A stretch of DNA of 64,000 nt from Hanamia caeni (lineage in GTDB: Bacteria; Bacteroidota; Bacteroidia; Chitinophagales; Chitinophagaceae): positions 496,001 through 560,000 of the forward strand of contig NZ_RJJR01000001.1 in the NCBI RefSeq assembly GCF_003721595.1, given 5' to 3'. The position numbers were made by a program, and so were the translations under genes. The notes under the pieces were generated by a model. That model saw nothing but the letters and a program-made list of their open reading frames with translations. It had not been told where the DNA came from and did not search any database. This document shows, piece after piece, positions 1 to 8,382 of this stretch. How positions within the stretch are numbered: the first letter of the stretch is position 1; each line of letters begins with the position of its first letter.

Positions 1-44
1 AAAGCGGCGCCAATCGAAAATAGAATGAGGTTTTTTGATTTCAT
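1..44 (-). CDS. 5' end of a gene running off the left edge (signal-peptide-like start)
   Basis: On the minus strand an ATG at 42-44 opens a frame reading MKSKNLILFSIGAA up to the window edge. A basic N-terminus followed by hydrophobic residues looks like the beginning of a signal peptide or membrane anchor. The gene would be divergent from the monooxygenase gene at 247, with about 200 bases of shared upstream DNA. Only 14 codons are visible, so the product cannot be named and chance is possible. Confidence 0.4.
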   Translation of the reverse strand, partial: MKSKNLILFSIGAA

Positions 45-246
45 AATAGACTGATTTGACTTAACAACGAATTTTTTCGGATAAGTATTGTTACTTTAAA
101 TTTTTGATAGTTACTTGTTTGTCTTAATCCTGTTGGAAAACTATCGAACGATTATGTCCAAAGCTGAATCGTTAGTTTTGTATTGGCATATTAAAAATGC
201 CGACAAGTTGCAACAATTATTTTCTCAGCAAAAATTTCATTAGCGT

Positions 247-1269
247 ATGAAGAAAATAGGATTTTTATCTTTCGGGCATTGGGCCAATCATCCTTCTTAC
301 AGAGTCCGTTCAGCAAGTGATACATTGCTCCAGTCTATTGACCTGGCGGTTGCTGCAGAAGAAACTGGTATTGATGGCGCGTATTTTCGCGTACACCATT
401 ATGCACAACAACTGGCATCGCCGTTTCCCCTGCTTTCGGCCATTGGCGCCAAAACCAGCAGGATAGAGATTGGAACCGCCGTTATTGACATGCGTTATGA
501 AAACCCTCTGTACATGGTAGAGGATGCAGGGGCGGCTGATCTCATTTCGCGCGGACGTTTGCAATTGGGAGTCAGCCGCGGTTCGCCAGAACAGGTGATT
601 GATGGATGGCGCTATTTCGGTTATGAGCCAAATGATGGCGAGGATGACGTAGCCATGGGCCGCCGCAAAACCCTGGAGTTTCTCGATAAGCTGAAAGGCG
701 TTGGATTTGCGCAGCCAAACCCCAATCCGATGTTTCCGAATCCGCCGGGATTATTGCGCCTGGAACCTTATTCTGAAGGCTTGCGCGAACGTATCTGGTG
801 GGGCGCTGCCTCTAATGCCACAGCCGTGTGGGCTGCTGAACATGGCATGAACCTGCAAAGCTCTACGCTGAAAGAAGACGAAAGCGGAAAACCTTTTCAT
901 GTGCAGCAGGCAGAACAAATCAGGCTTTACAAAGAAGCCTGGAAGAAAGCAGGCCACCGGCGTGAGCCGCGCGTTTCCGTGAGCCGCTCGGTATTTGCGA
1001 TTGTTAACGACATGGACCGCTATTATTTCGGACAGGAAGCAGAGCGAAGTGACCATGTGGGCTTTATCGAAAAAAATAAACGCGCCATTTTTGGAAGAAG
1101 TTATGCTGCCGAACCTGAACGACTTATAAAGGAGCTTGCCAAAGATGAAGCGATACAGGAAGCGGATACGCTTCTTTTAACTGTCCCCAATACATTGGGC
1201 GTTGATTATAATGTACATGTGCTGAAGTCTGTTTTGGAATATGTAGCGCCTGAGTTGGGCTGGCGTTAA
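247..1269 (+). CDS. LLM-class flavin-dependent oxidoreductase (luciferase-like monooxygenase)
   Basis: A 340-residue protein of the bacterial luciferase-like family, usual length for single-domain members. The N-terminal part has the family pattern: a first beta strand (KKIGFLSFGHW), the AEETGIDGAYFRVHH segment, then the TSRIEIGTAVIDMRYENP strand and GRLQLGVSRGSPEQV, which lines the flavin site. Members use reduced FMN and O2 to oxidise small substrates. The substrate cannot be read from sequence. It is cytoplasmic, with no signal peptide. The ATG at 247 fits the start of the conserved domain. The gene stands alone; the next DNA downstream is a decayed gene pair on the other strand. Confidence 0.88.
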   Translation: MKKIGFLSFGHWANHPSYRVRSASDTLLQSIDLAVAAEETGIDGAYFRVHHYAQQLASPFPLLSAIGAKTSRIEIGTAVIDMRYENPLYMVEDAGAADLISRGRLQLGVSRGSPEQVIDGWRYFGYEPNDGEDDVAMGRRKTLEFLDKLKGVGFAQPNPNPMFPNPPGLLRLEPYSEGLRERIWWGAASNATAVWAAEHGMNLQSSTLKEDESGKPFHVQQAEQIRLYKEAWKKAGHRREPRVSVSRSVFAIVNDMDRYYFGQEAERSDHVGFIEKNKRAIFGRSYAAEPERLIKELAKDEAIQEADTLLLTVPNTLGVDYNVHVLKSVLEYVAPELGWR

Positions 1270-1325
1270 AGATTTGCCATCTGTAATTTCAGTAAATTAG
1301 GCAGCTTCCGTCCGCAATTATTTCG

Positions 1326-1492
1326 TATTCATCAATGCGCCTTTATCTGCAGCTTTGAGATTATGATACGATGATATCTTTTGACGGAGAATGGCCGACG
1401 TATTGAGAATTATTAACATCATGCCGAGTTTGGGATATACGTCAATCCATACGATACGCAACCGGTCTTAAAAAATTATCTTTTCCACTGCA
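1326..1492 (-). pseudogene. Decayed DUF2442 gene (relic of the gene at 39972-40295)
   Basis: This stretch aligns over about 165 bases with the first half of the intact DUF2442 gene at 39972-40295: the same ordered words occur in both (ctttgagatta, acgatgata, tgacg.agaatggccga, gtattgagaat, gggatatac). Here the frame is broken and the 3' part is missing. It lies directly downstream of a similarly damaged DUF4160 copy, the same gene order as in the intact pair, so the block was duplicated as a unit and then decayed. Confidence 0.7.
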
Positions 1493-1743
1493 TCATATCT
1501 GGTATTTACTGAAGTGTTCATTCCATTTACCTTTAAAAGTTTCCGAATGGGTTTCTGTCGTTTCAATTATCATTTTTATTTCGTTATTGGTAAATCTGTT
1601 CATGTAAGCTATTTCTATGCTGGGCAAAAGCCAGATTTTCCCATTCGCGCTTCCCTTTATTACATGTAAATGTAACGGCTCATTATTTTCATTACTAAAA
1701 AAGAAAAAACCTAAGCCCATTAATTACTAATACGGGGTGGCAT
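1493..1743 (-). pseudogene. DUF4160 gene with frameshifted 5' end
   Basis: The frame ending at 1493 encodes a DUF4160 domain (FFFSNENNEPLHLHV, then KGSANGKIWLLPSIEIAY) closely similar to the intact copy at 40276-40515. The part corresponding to the intact start codon is at 1741-1743, but reading from there meets stop codons after seven residues. An indel in the run of T/A bases near 1700-1735 throws the N-terminus out of frame. A 75-codon reading frame from an internal ATG remains open, so a shortened product is conceivable but unlikely to be functional. Confidence 0.7.
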
Positions 1744-2022
1744 AAAAATTATTGCTCTGTCTGTTTGCCCGGCATCTTTTATTCTGACCTTAGATATTCA
1801 TTTGTTCTCTCAAAAACAGGCATTTTCCGACACAGTATTCTTTATACTGCTAAAACAAAATATTTATCTAAAATCTTGTTGAGCTCTATACTCCCTTGCA
1901 AGTTGCCAACCGATCTCTGTGTCCTTGTGCCTTCGTGTTCAAAAACACAAATTATGCACTTGAAATTATTTACTTCAAGAAATAATTATATATTAAATTC
2001 ATTGTTTATAAATACATAAAAG
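1744..2022. other. Intergenic: tail of the DUF4160 duplication and a CTTTGTG-type repeat fragment
   Basis: Bases 1744 to about 1880 still resemble the upstream flank of the intact DUF4160 gene (40516-40640): both contain ttcttgttctctcaaaaa-like text followed by gcattttc and ACACAG. So the duplicated block is about 550 bases long. Bases 1913-1952 resemble one arm of the CTTTGTG/CACAAAG hairpin repeats at 36984 and 39309. The last about 70 bases are AT-rich and would carry the promoter of the hydrolase gene at 2023. No coding sequence is supported. Confidence 0.5.
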
Positions 2023-3365
2023 ATGAAAAATATTCTGGTGGCTGTAGCTGTTCTTTTCCTGCAGAATTACTGCTTCGCACAAAATGAGGCAGCGCGGATA
2101 GACACTTTACTGAATGCTTATACAAACCTCAACCAATTCAATGGCTCAGCCCTTGTAGCTGCAAAAGGTAAAATTCTTTTGAACAAAGGGTATGGTTATC
2201 GCGATGCTGCAACAGGCGTGCTAAATGATGAACATTCAATTTTTCAGCTAGGGTCTTTTACCAAACAGTTTACTTCAGCGGTGATCTTAAAACTACAGGA
2301 AGAACATAAATTATCAGTATCCGACAAGCTCAGTAAATACTTCCCCGCGTATCCTAAGGGCGACAGTATTACCATCAAAGAGCTGCTGACACATACCGCA
2401 GGAATTTATAACTATACCAACGATGAAAATTTCATGAAGAATGAAATTACCAAACCGAAGACGCGCGAACAAATGATGGCCCTGTTCGAAAATAAACCAC
2501 TCGATTTTTCGCCCGGCACTTCATGGAGTTATAGCAACAGTGGCTATTCTATGCTCGGCTACATTATTGAAAAAGTAACAAAAGCTTCCTACGAAGAGGC
2601 AGTTCATAACTATATTTTTTCACCGTTGAAGATGACGCATAGTGGTTTCGATTTTACTGATTTGAAAAGCCCGGATAAGACAACAGGATATTTTGTTTTA
2701 AATACGCACGATACAATGAGAGCGCCGATCGTTGATTCCACCGTTTCGTTTTCTGCAGGAGCTATCTATTCTACCACCGGTGATTTGTACCGGTGGAGTC
2801 AGGCACTGGAAAATAATACTATCTTATCCGCATCGGAACAAAACGAGGCCTACACGCCCGTAAAAAATAATTACGGTTATGGCTGGGGCATAGATAGTAT
2901 TAACGGAAAAAGGAGAGTAGGTCATAACGGTGGTATTCCCGGTTATATCACCACTATATCGCGTGTTCCTGCTGACGATGTGACCATTATCCTTTTAAGC
3001 AATGCGTCCAATCCTACTATAGGAAAGATTTCAAATGGTATTTATGCGATTCTTTATAATCAAAAATATGAGGTGCCGAAACAAAGGAAGGCTGTGTTAG
3101 CCTTGATGAGCAAACCATGCATCAATATAACGGGCAGTATGAGCTAAAGCCTGGCTTGATAGTAACAATTAATGCAAAGGACAGCGTATTGATTGCGACC
3201 CCTACTGGCCAGGGCTACAAAACGCTTTATGCGGAAAAGAAAGATTTTTTCTTTGAAAAAGAAAAAGATGTCCAGTTGGATTTTACAAGAAATGATAAAA
3301 ATGAAGTTGATGGCTTTATCTTTCATCAATCAGGCAGCGAGATCAGGGTTAAGAAAATTAAATAG
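2023..3365 (+). pseudogene. Serine beta-lactamase/penicillin-binding-like hydrolase, frameshifted near its 3' end
   Basis: The first frame (2023-3147, 374 codons) has a signal peptide ending at about residue 20 (NYCFAQ), the S-x-x-K nucleophile motif (S78-F-T-K81), the Y-S-N motif (170-172) and H301-N-G as third motif. This is the class C beta-lactamase/esterase family, acting in the periplasm on an unknown ester or peptide. Around base 3103 the conserved continuation (DEQTMHQYNGQYELKPG, a C-terminal DUF3471-like beta domain) moves to the next frame and runs on to 3365. A single missing base in the run ccttgatgag explains this. The catalytic domain is intact, so partial activity is possible. 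A sequencing indel is the main alternative to a true frameshift. Confidence 0.8.
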
Positions 3366-3531
3366 CTGGCAGGAAGGTATAGCGATTGGCACAGAATAGC
3401 TCTCAGCCAACGTTTTGACATAAAAACTTTTTCTTAGATAGCTTCCGGTTAACATTCAACGAATAAGTTGATAAATTATACACCAAAGAAGATTGGGAAA
3501 CGCAGGTACGCTATACGCGGAAAGCCAATGG
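3366..3531. other. Intergenic, nothing recognised
   Basis: About 165 bases lie between the convergent hydrolase gene and the small minus-strand ORF. I see no convincing hairpin with a T-run and no repeat shared with the rest of the window. Confidence 0.3.
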
Positions 3532-3672
3532 CTACATCATCTTTTGCAACAGCGATTTTAATTCGTCAAGATTATTTTTAATCTCATTTATTTCACCATT
3601 CACATTTACCTGCAAGCTGGCAGGCGACACGGTTTGAATACTTATATCGTTAGCTCCTGTTGAATCGGCCAT
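3532..3672 (-). CDS. Small 46-residue ORF downstream of the GH19 gene, or relic of a larger gene
   Basis: On the minus strand ATG at 3672 reads MADSTGANDISIQTVSPASL and continues with an amphipathic helix (EINEIKNNLDELKSLLQ) to a TAG at 3532. It is the last gene of the minus-strand cluster, 105 bases after the GH19 gene. A short beta-like segment followed by a coiled-coil helix is the layout I associate with N-termini of Bacteroidota conflict and effector-associated proteins. That is only a resemblance, and I cannot name a family. It may be a complete small protein or the truncated start of a longer one. Confidence 0.4.
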   Translation of the reverse strand: MADSTGANDISIQTVSPASLQVNVNGEINEIKNNLDELKSLLQKMM

Positions 3673-3777
3673 AATTTTAAGAATTTTAAAAACCTGATTG
3701 GCAGAATTGTTTACATATTTTTTCCCGTGGAGCAGGATAAAGTAAAGTGCTTTATCACGTTTGGTGCGCTTTTAAAA

Positions 3778-4407
3778 TTATGCCGGGTTATTTAAAGCGT
3801 CATAATACTTATGAAAGTTACTAATGCGGTCGGCCAGGCCAATGGTACCTCCATTAACTCTCTTTGTAATAATAGTTATTACATTATCTGATGAGCCCGT
3901 ATCAGCTATTGAATTCAATCCCTTATTCAAAACATATTCCCATAACGCGCAGTCTAATGCATAATTATCATCCGACCTCAAAAGATCTGCTGTTGTTCCT
4001 GTATCCTTTCCCAGGTATTTGGCATATCCCACGTAGGCTTCCTTGCCGGTAAGTTGCAGAAACCCTCCACCGCGATAACGGAAACCATCGCCTGGCTGGT
4101 CGTTTCCCATGCGGCCACCATATACTGCTTCGGCTAATTTTGCAGGATTTTTTATATAGTCATTTGCATTTTTTTTACCGGCTGATCCATTCATACTAAA
4201 ACGGCTTGGCCACACGGCAACAATGCGTTGTGGAGTTGAATAATACATATTCTCCGTTTTGACGGCAAAGTTGCCGGACTCATGGCCTACCTGGGCCAGA
4301 AAGTGAGCTGTTCTCAGATTGGTATTGATCTGATATCTGGCAAAAGCATTTGGCAAAATAGCAAGAATGCTGCCGGGTATCAATCCATGAAGCTTATTAA
4401 GTTCCAT
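3778..4407 (-). CDS. GH19 chitinase/endolysin-like glycoside hydrolase
   Basis: A 209-residue single-domain protein with the GH19 signature. GHESGNF carries the general acid (E43). TENMYYST follows with E52 as candidate second catalytic glutamate. AEAVYGGRMGN and the substrate-cleft text YRGGGFLQLTG (111-121) complete it. Small GH19 enzymes of this type in bacteria and phages cleave chitin or peptidoglycan. There is no signal peptide, so it needs a holin, lysis or another delivery route, as phage endolysins do. It lies in a same-strand cluster with an M15 peptidase and a two-TM DUF4231 protein, which favours peptidoglycan as substrate (inference). Confidence 0.88.
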   Translation of the reverse strand: MELNKLHGLIPGSILAILPNAFARYQINTNLRTAHFLAQVGHESGNFAVKTENMYYSTPQRIVAVWPSRFSMNGSAGKKNANDYIKNPAKLAEAVYGGRMGNDQPGDGFRYRGGGFLQLTGKEAYVGYAKYLGKDTGTTADLLRSDDNYALDCALWEYVLNKGLNSIADTGSSDNVITIITKRVNGGTIGLADRISNFHKYYDALNNPA

Positions 4408-4555
4408 TGTTAAGTGGTTTTATTTTGCCTACTCTATGATACCGTTTTTCGGCTTTACACGGCATTACAATCAATTGATTGAACTAATTTTCATACAGTC
4501 CGGAATAATAAAAATACCCCTTTGCTATATCAACCTGCAGCAACTTTTCGGATTA

Positions 4556-5179
4556 TTATCTATACCCAAGCCTTCTTAACTCCGCTCTGATATCAGCTTC
4601 GTTTCTCAATTTTGCTTTTGTTTTTTTACCATCTTTATATTCGCAGTCGCAACTGCCCGAAAGTTTCCGGCTAATATTTTCTAAATACCTCAATTTTTTT
4701 TTGCCCTCTATTTTATAGTCATCAAATACAAAGGCGCCATAAAGAGTGCCCGATACATCGGCATGAAGCTGGGGCCAGCTAACCAGCACTATCAGTTCCT
4801 TATTTCTTCCTTTATCTGCATTCGCAAAAAAAACATTTTCAATTTTAGGGTCTCCACCTTCGCTTTTTATGGTGTCAATTAAGAACCGTGTGTAATCGTT
4901 GCCGGCGTTTTTAAAAAAAACTTCTCCGATAACCCGGTGATAAGTCTGCTGGCCGGGATCTTCTTCCATCGAAAGTTTATGGCCCTGTTCAAAAAAAGCA
5001 ATAATAACAGGCCTACCATTCCACATGGTATCCAACACATTAAAAGCAAGTTTTGAATGTTCAGGCATATACTTGCTTACGAGTTGCTCAGCAGACTCTT
5101 TCGATCGCCTTTCAACACGTTGGCCAAATGAAGAGTTAGCTATTAAAAGTAATAGTATAATGTGGAGGAAGTATCTCAT
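4556..5179 (-). CDS. Secreted protein of unknown function between two cell-wall hydrolases
   Basis: A 207-residue protein with a clear signal peptide (RYFLHIILLLLIANSSFGQ). The mature part is mixed alpha/beta with a C-terminal basic segment (SCDCEYKDGKKTKAKLRNE) containing a CDC pair. I do not recognise a family. It sits between the GH19 and M15 genes on the same strand, 148 and 167 bases away, so it may be co-expressed. A periplasmic immunity or accessory role is possible because it alone in the cluster is exported, but this is only positional inference. Confidence 0.7.
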   Translation of the reverse strand: MRYFLHIILLLLIANSSFGQRVERRSKESAEQLVSKYMPEHSKLAFNVLDTMWNGRPVIIAFFEQGHKLSMEEDPGQQTYHRVIGEVFFKNAGNDYTRFLIDTIKSEGGDPKIENVFFANADKGRNKELIVLVSWPQLHADVSGTLYGAFVFDDYKIEGKKKLRYLENISRKLSGSCDCEYKDGKKTKAKLRNEADIRAELRRLGYR

Positions 5180-5346
5180 TATGTTTAAACAATTTTAGTC
5201 GACAATTCCTAAATGTAAGCAATCTTGATTCTGATGGATTAATAACTTCCTCTTTTTATTTGACATGGCTTTTAGAAGATCACCTTTTTCGAATAGCCAT
5301 TACCGTTAGTTTATTTCAGAGGAAAAAAATCTTCCATCTTGCTAAC

Positions 5347-5787
5347 TCAGGCAATTGTTGAAGTATCTACACCATGCGCCTGCCGGTACTTTGTCGTCCA
5401 CGCAGTCATATCTTTTACATTAAGAGCGTCATCAAAGTGTACCGGATCCGGACTGCCGTGAAAGTCGCCACCCCATCTGATACCCCCCGCTTTTAGTTCA
5501 TTGATGAACTGTCGTACAATGCCGGTGTCGTTCTGCATCCGATGGGAGTTATAATAGCCGCCGGCATATTCCAGGTTGCAATCAATGGCATGACCTATCA
5601 TGTGATTGCTATGAGTGGCGGGAGTGACAATAGCTCCCGGCACATTCGCGTCAATCCTGAAGGATGAATTTACAATTACGGTGATGTTGTACTTCTGTGC
5701 AATCGCATTCATCTTAATGAGAGTTGGCTCAAAATCCTCATCAATAGTGCACTGACCTTTAAAGTTAGATGCTGTAAATTGTTTCAT
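5347..5787 (-). CDS. M15-family peptidoglycan peptidase (VanY/endolysin type)
   Basis: A 146-residue metallopeptidase of the M15 family. The zinc motif H62-x6-D69 is visible (SNHMIGHAIDCN), and the third ligand region is WGGDF...DPVHFDD (W105, H117). SSFR at 41-44 is the usual substrate-binding strand. Enzymes of this group cut the peptide stem of peptidoglycan, either D-Ala-D-Ala or L-Ala-D-Glu bonds. The short length without a signal peptide resembles phage endopeptidases. It pairs naturally with the GH19 glycosidase downstream, one cutting glycans and the other cutting peptides. Confidence 0.9.
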   Translation of the reverse strand: MKQFTASNFKGQCTIDEDFEPTLIKMNAIAQKYNITVIVNSSFRIDANVPGAIVTPATHSNHMIGHAIDCNLEYAGGYYNSHRMQNDTGIVRQFINELKAGGIRWGGDFHGSPDPVHFDDALNVKDMTAWTTKYRQAHGVDTSTIA

Positions 5788-5970
5788 TGTTTATGAATTT
5801 AGATGATGATAATCTTATTTGAATCTTCTTGATTTATCAGGAGAAGTTTGCCGTATCTATTTTATCGATGTTGTAAATCTTATCTGCGTTCTGACTGATC
5901 GTACCAGTCAAAACCTTGTTGCATTGGTAAATTCTTACTCATAATTAAAAAAAAATTCTTTTCTATAGCG

Positions 5971-6534
5971 TTAGGGATTTGCCGGGGCTGCAGGCTGCTC
6001 ACTTACATCAGGTTCCTGCGATTGATTTACACCGGCAGGTGGCTCTGCGTTTGCTTTTCCCGGATCTTCCTGTTGTTGTTGACTCTGCTGTTCTTTTAGT
6101 TTTTTTACAGCCGGCCATTCAGTATGTTCCTTACTCAAAATTTGTTCAACCCGTGAAACAAAAATGCATTCTTTATCTGCACCGGGTTTGCCGTAATCGC
6201 CAACGCCAAAATTATAATAATAGATTTCCGGTTTTAATTGTTCCATGGTTGAACGATAACTTACCCACAACTCCTGGTATTGAAATGTTTTTAACCCGGA
6301 CGTTAAAATGGTTACTAATGCAGCAGTTACCACGATTAAATATTTAAAGTCAAAGTGGTCTGTGCCGGGCAAAGCCGCAAGGATGGTAGTTACTGTTGAA
6401 AGGATAATTAATATCCATTGGATATTTTTATACCGCTTTTGGTTTTTCTTTGATGCAGAGCTGTAGTATTTTAATTGGTCATAATATCTTTTTTCAAGAT
6501 AATCGTTAAAAGCAGCCTTGTCCATGTTATACAA
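5971..6534 (-). CDS. DUF4231/SLATT-like two-TM membrane protein
   Basis: A 187-residue protein with a charged N-terminal helix (YLEKRYYDQLKYYSSASKKN), two adjacent hydrophobic segments (about 38-56 and 64-80), a conserved-looking soluble helix and a Gln/Pro-rich tail. This is the DUF4231/SLATT arrangement. SLATT domains have been predicted by comparative genomics to be pore-forming effectors of conflict systems. It is the first gene of the minus-strand cluster with an M15 peptidase and a GH19 hydrolase. A pore former upstream of two leaderless wall hydrolases would make functional sense as a holin-like component (inference). The start could also be the ATG three codons downstream. Confidence 0.75.
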   Translation of the reverse strand: MYNMDKAAFNDYLEKRYYDQLKYYSSASKKNQKRYKNIQWILIILSTVTTILAALPGTDHFDFKYLIVVTAALVTILTSGLKTFQYQELWVSYRSTMEQLKPEIYYYNFGVGDYGKPGADKECIFVSRVEQILSKEHTEWPAVKKLKEQQSQQQQEDPGKANAEPPAGVNQSQEPDVSEQPAAPANP

Positions 6535-6924
6535 TTTTTAGTTGAATAAATAATTATGGTGCAGGTTGCTGAAGAAATAAATTGCGAAAGCAATTAAATT
6601 CTCTTTTGAAAGATCAGAAAATACTGAATTTGATAATAGTATTTAATATCTCAGATTTAAAGAACGTCAATCAGTTAACTAAACTAAGAAAATTTATTTA
6701 TGCAATAAAAAATATTATTGCCAGCAAACGAACAAATAAACGAGATTCTTATTTTTATTTCGATGCACGTTTCATAGGGAAACAAAAGGAATCGTCAAAA
6801 TGTAAGCACCGGCTATTTACATTTAGTTTGGTCAAGGCGGGACACAATATAAAATTTCAGATTTTATACTGATTATTTATTAACCGGAAGTATAAACCTA
6901 TACGCTTTCAGAACCCATTGATGA
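6535..6924. other. AT-rich intergenic stretch
   Basis: About 390 bases of very AT-rich DNA upstream of the DUF4231 gene. A plus-strand frame of 96 codons at 6582-6872 exists, but it is low complexity, rich in K/N/I and without a recognisable domain, so I do not call it a gene. The promoter of the minus-strand cluster should be here. Confidence 0.35.
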
Positions 6925-7090
6925 AGATGATTTTTTTGCACGAAGTAAAAGTGAGACTGATCAAGCATGCAAATAAAAAAAGCGGAAGAGGTTTTCTTAT
7001 AGGTAATTGTTTTTGTGAGTGAATAACCCCCAAAAATAGTTGTTGAATTCTTCTATTGCAAGCTTTTGGCAAAAATACCGCTGTGGCCCG
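6925..7090 (-). pseudogene. 5' fragment of a lipoprotein gene (relic of the gene at 18620-19156)
   Basis: About 150 bases match the first codons and the 5' leader of the lipoprotein gene at 19156. The translation IRKPLPLFLFACLISLTFTS then CKK corresponds to MRKHLPLFVFACLVSFTFIS then CKK there, and the leader words ggtaattgtttttgtgagt and aaaaatag are shared. The start codon has become ATA (6998-7000), and coding similarity stops after the lipobox. A palindromic repeat unit begins immediately on its upstream side, as it does at the intact copy. Confidence 0.7.
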
Positions 7091-7203
7091 AAGCACGGAG
7101 CGGTCGGTATAGAAGGTCAGACCGCGGGCAACAGTGAATCGATAAATTGATTGATTTTTTTATCTACGACTGAAACCACTTTCTTTGCCTTAAATAAAGT
7201 AGC
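7090..7203 (+). repeat. Family A palindrome plus A/T-rich leader
   Basis: One diverged copy of the palindromic unit (gcggtc...gaccgc) is followed by the leader text gaatcgataaattgattga and a run of T. It fills the gap upstream of the acyl-CoA dehydrogenase-like gene, whose start is 40 bases further on, so the leader may overlap that gene's promoter. Confidence 0.75.
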
Positions 7204-8307
7204 ATGGACTCAATTCCGCACCCTTCTTTTTTTATTGATTCCGCATCAGTGGCTATCATTCGCCAATATACCGCAAAAGCGGAACAGATGCGGTCTTTAC
7301 ATCCCGGGCAACTGGCCCTAATTTATAAAAATCACTGGTTTAATTTGTACGTACCTGATAAATATGGAGGCCTTGGTGTATCGCTGCCTGAAGGACTAAA
7401 AACAGAAGAATCTCTCGCGTGGATTGACGGCAGTATAGGCTGGACAGTTACACTCTGTAGCGGCGCCAATTGGTTCGTTGGCTTTCTTTCACCAGGCACC
7501 GCCGCCATTTTGTTCTGTTCTGAAAAAGTATGTCTTGCAGGAAGTGGACGCGCGTCTGGAATTGCCAAAATAATAAGCGATGATGAATATGAGATTTCCG
7601 GAAGCTGGCAATATGCCACCGGCGCTGCCCATGCCACTGCGTTCACTGCCAATTGTCACCTGGAAAAAGAGGGCAGCCTTCTCCGGGATCAAAATGGCAA
7701 CGCCCTCGTAGCAGCGTTTATTTTTTTGCGAAATGAAGTGAAGATAAATGAAGACTGGAAAGGAATGGGAATGATTGCCACCTCAAGCAATAGCTTTGAA
7801 GTAAGCGGGGTAAGAGTCAATAAAAACAGGCGCTTTCAAATTGATGAGCGTAAAGCCGTGTTGCCAGACACAATATATCAATATCCTTTTCTACAGTTTG
7901 CTGAGAGTACGCTGGCCGTGAATATGTCAGGCATGGCCATTCATTTTATGGATTTGCTGGCGGAGCAGCTTAACGAAAGAAATTTATCTGATTATTTTAC
8001 GGAAGATCACCGCCATTCGCTTTTGCTCCGGAGTGAAGCTGCAAGGCACAAACATCAAAATGCAAGGGAGCGCTTTTACCAGGCGCTTCAAATTTCATGG
8101 GACCGCTGGGATGACCGAAAAGATTTTGCTACACCTGCTTTAGAAAATGTAAGCCGCACAAGCAGGCATTTAGCATCCACTTCAAGGGAAGTAGTGGATG
8201 AGCTGTTTCCTTTGTGCGGACTTGTTGCGGCCGATCTGGCCTCAGCAACCAACCGTGTATGGCGAAACCTGCATACGGCGTGCTTGCATCCTTTGCTGCT
8301 TGGATAA
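7204..8307 (+). CDS. Acyl-CoA dehydrogenase-fold flavoprotein (dehydrogenase or flavin-dependent monooxygenase)
   Basis: A 367-residue protein with the acyl-CoA dehydrogenase fold: an N-terminal helical domain with VPDKYGGLGVSLPEGL, a middle beta domain (AGSGRASGIAKI, then YEISGSWQYATGAAHA), and a C-terminal helical domain with EVVDELFPLCG. The middle text is closer to the flavin-dependent hydroxylase branch (HsaA/HpaB-like group) than to fatty-acid dehydrogenases: I do not see the catalytic-Glu context found in the enzyme at 35327. It is cytoplasmic and uses FAD or FMN. The gene is monocistronic and converges on the histidine kinase gene. Confidence 0.8.
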   Translation: MDSIPHPSFFIDSASVAIIRQYTAKAEQMRSLHPGQLALIYKNHWFNLYVPDKYGGLGVSLPEGLKTEESLAWIDGSIGWTVTLCSGANWFVGFLSPGTAAILFCSEKVCLAGSGRASGIAKIISDDEYEISGSWQYATGAAHATAFTANCHLEKEGSLLRDQNGNALVAAFIFLRNEVKINEDWKGMGMIATSSNSFEVSGVRVNKNRRFQIDERKAVLPDTIYQYPFLQFAESTLAVNMSGMAIHFMDLLAEQLNERNLSDYFTEDHRHSLLLRSEAARHKHQNARERFYQALQISWDRWDDRKDFATPALENVSRTSRHLASTSREVVDELFPLCGLVAADLASATNRVWRNLHTACLHPLLLG

Positions 8308-8382
8308 AAACGTAGCGGTTAGCACCTAAGGGCAGACCGCGGGTAAGAGTGAGCCATATTTCCCCTTTCAACGGACGTCTTT
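8308..8382 (+). repeat. Family A palindrome between convergent genes
   Basis: A single palindromic unit (agcggttagcacc...gcagaccgcggg) fills the gap between two converging genes. Its stem could act as a bidirectional transcription terminator here. It lacks an adjacent long T-run, so this remains inference. Confidence 0.65.

Noticed and set aside
3778..6534. Prophage
   Set aside because: Only lysis-type genes are present; no integrase, terminase, capsid or tail genes in the neighbourhood.
6582..6872. 96-codon plus-strand frame in the gap upstream of the DUF4231 gene
   Set aside because: AT-rich DNA with K/N/I-rich low-complexity translation, no domain and no sensible upstream signals; long frames arise by chance in such DNA only moderately often, but nothing supports it.
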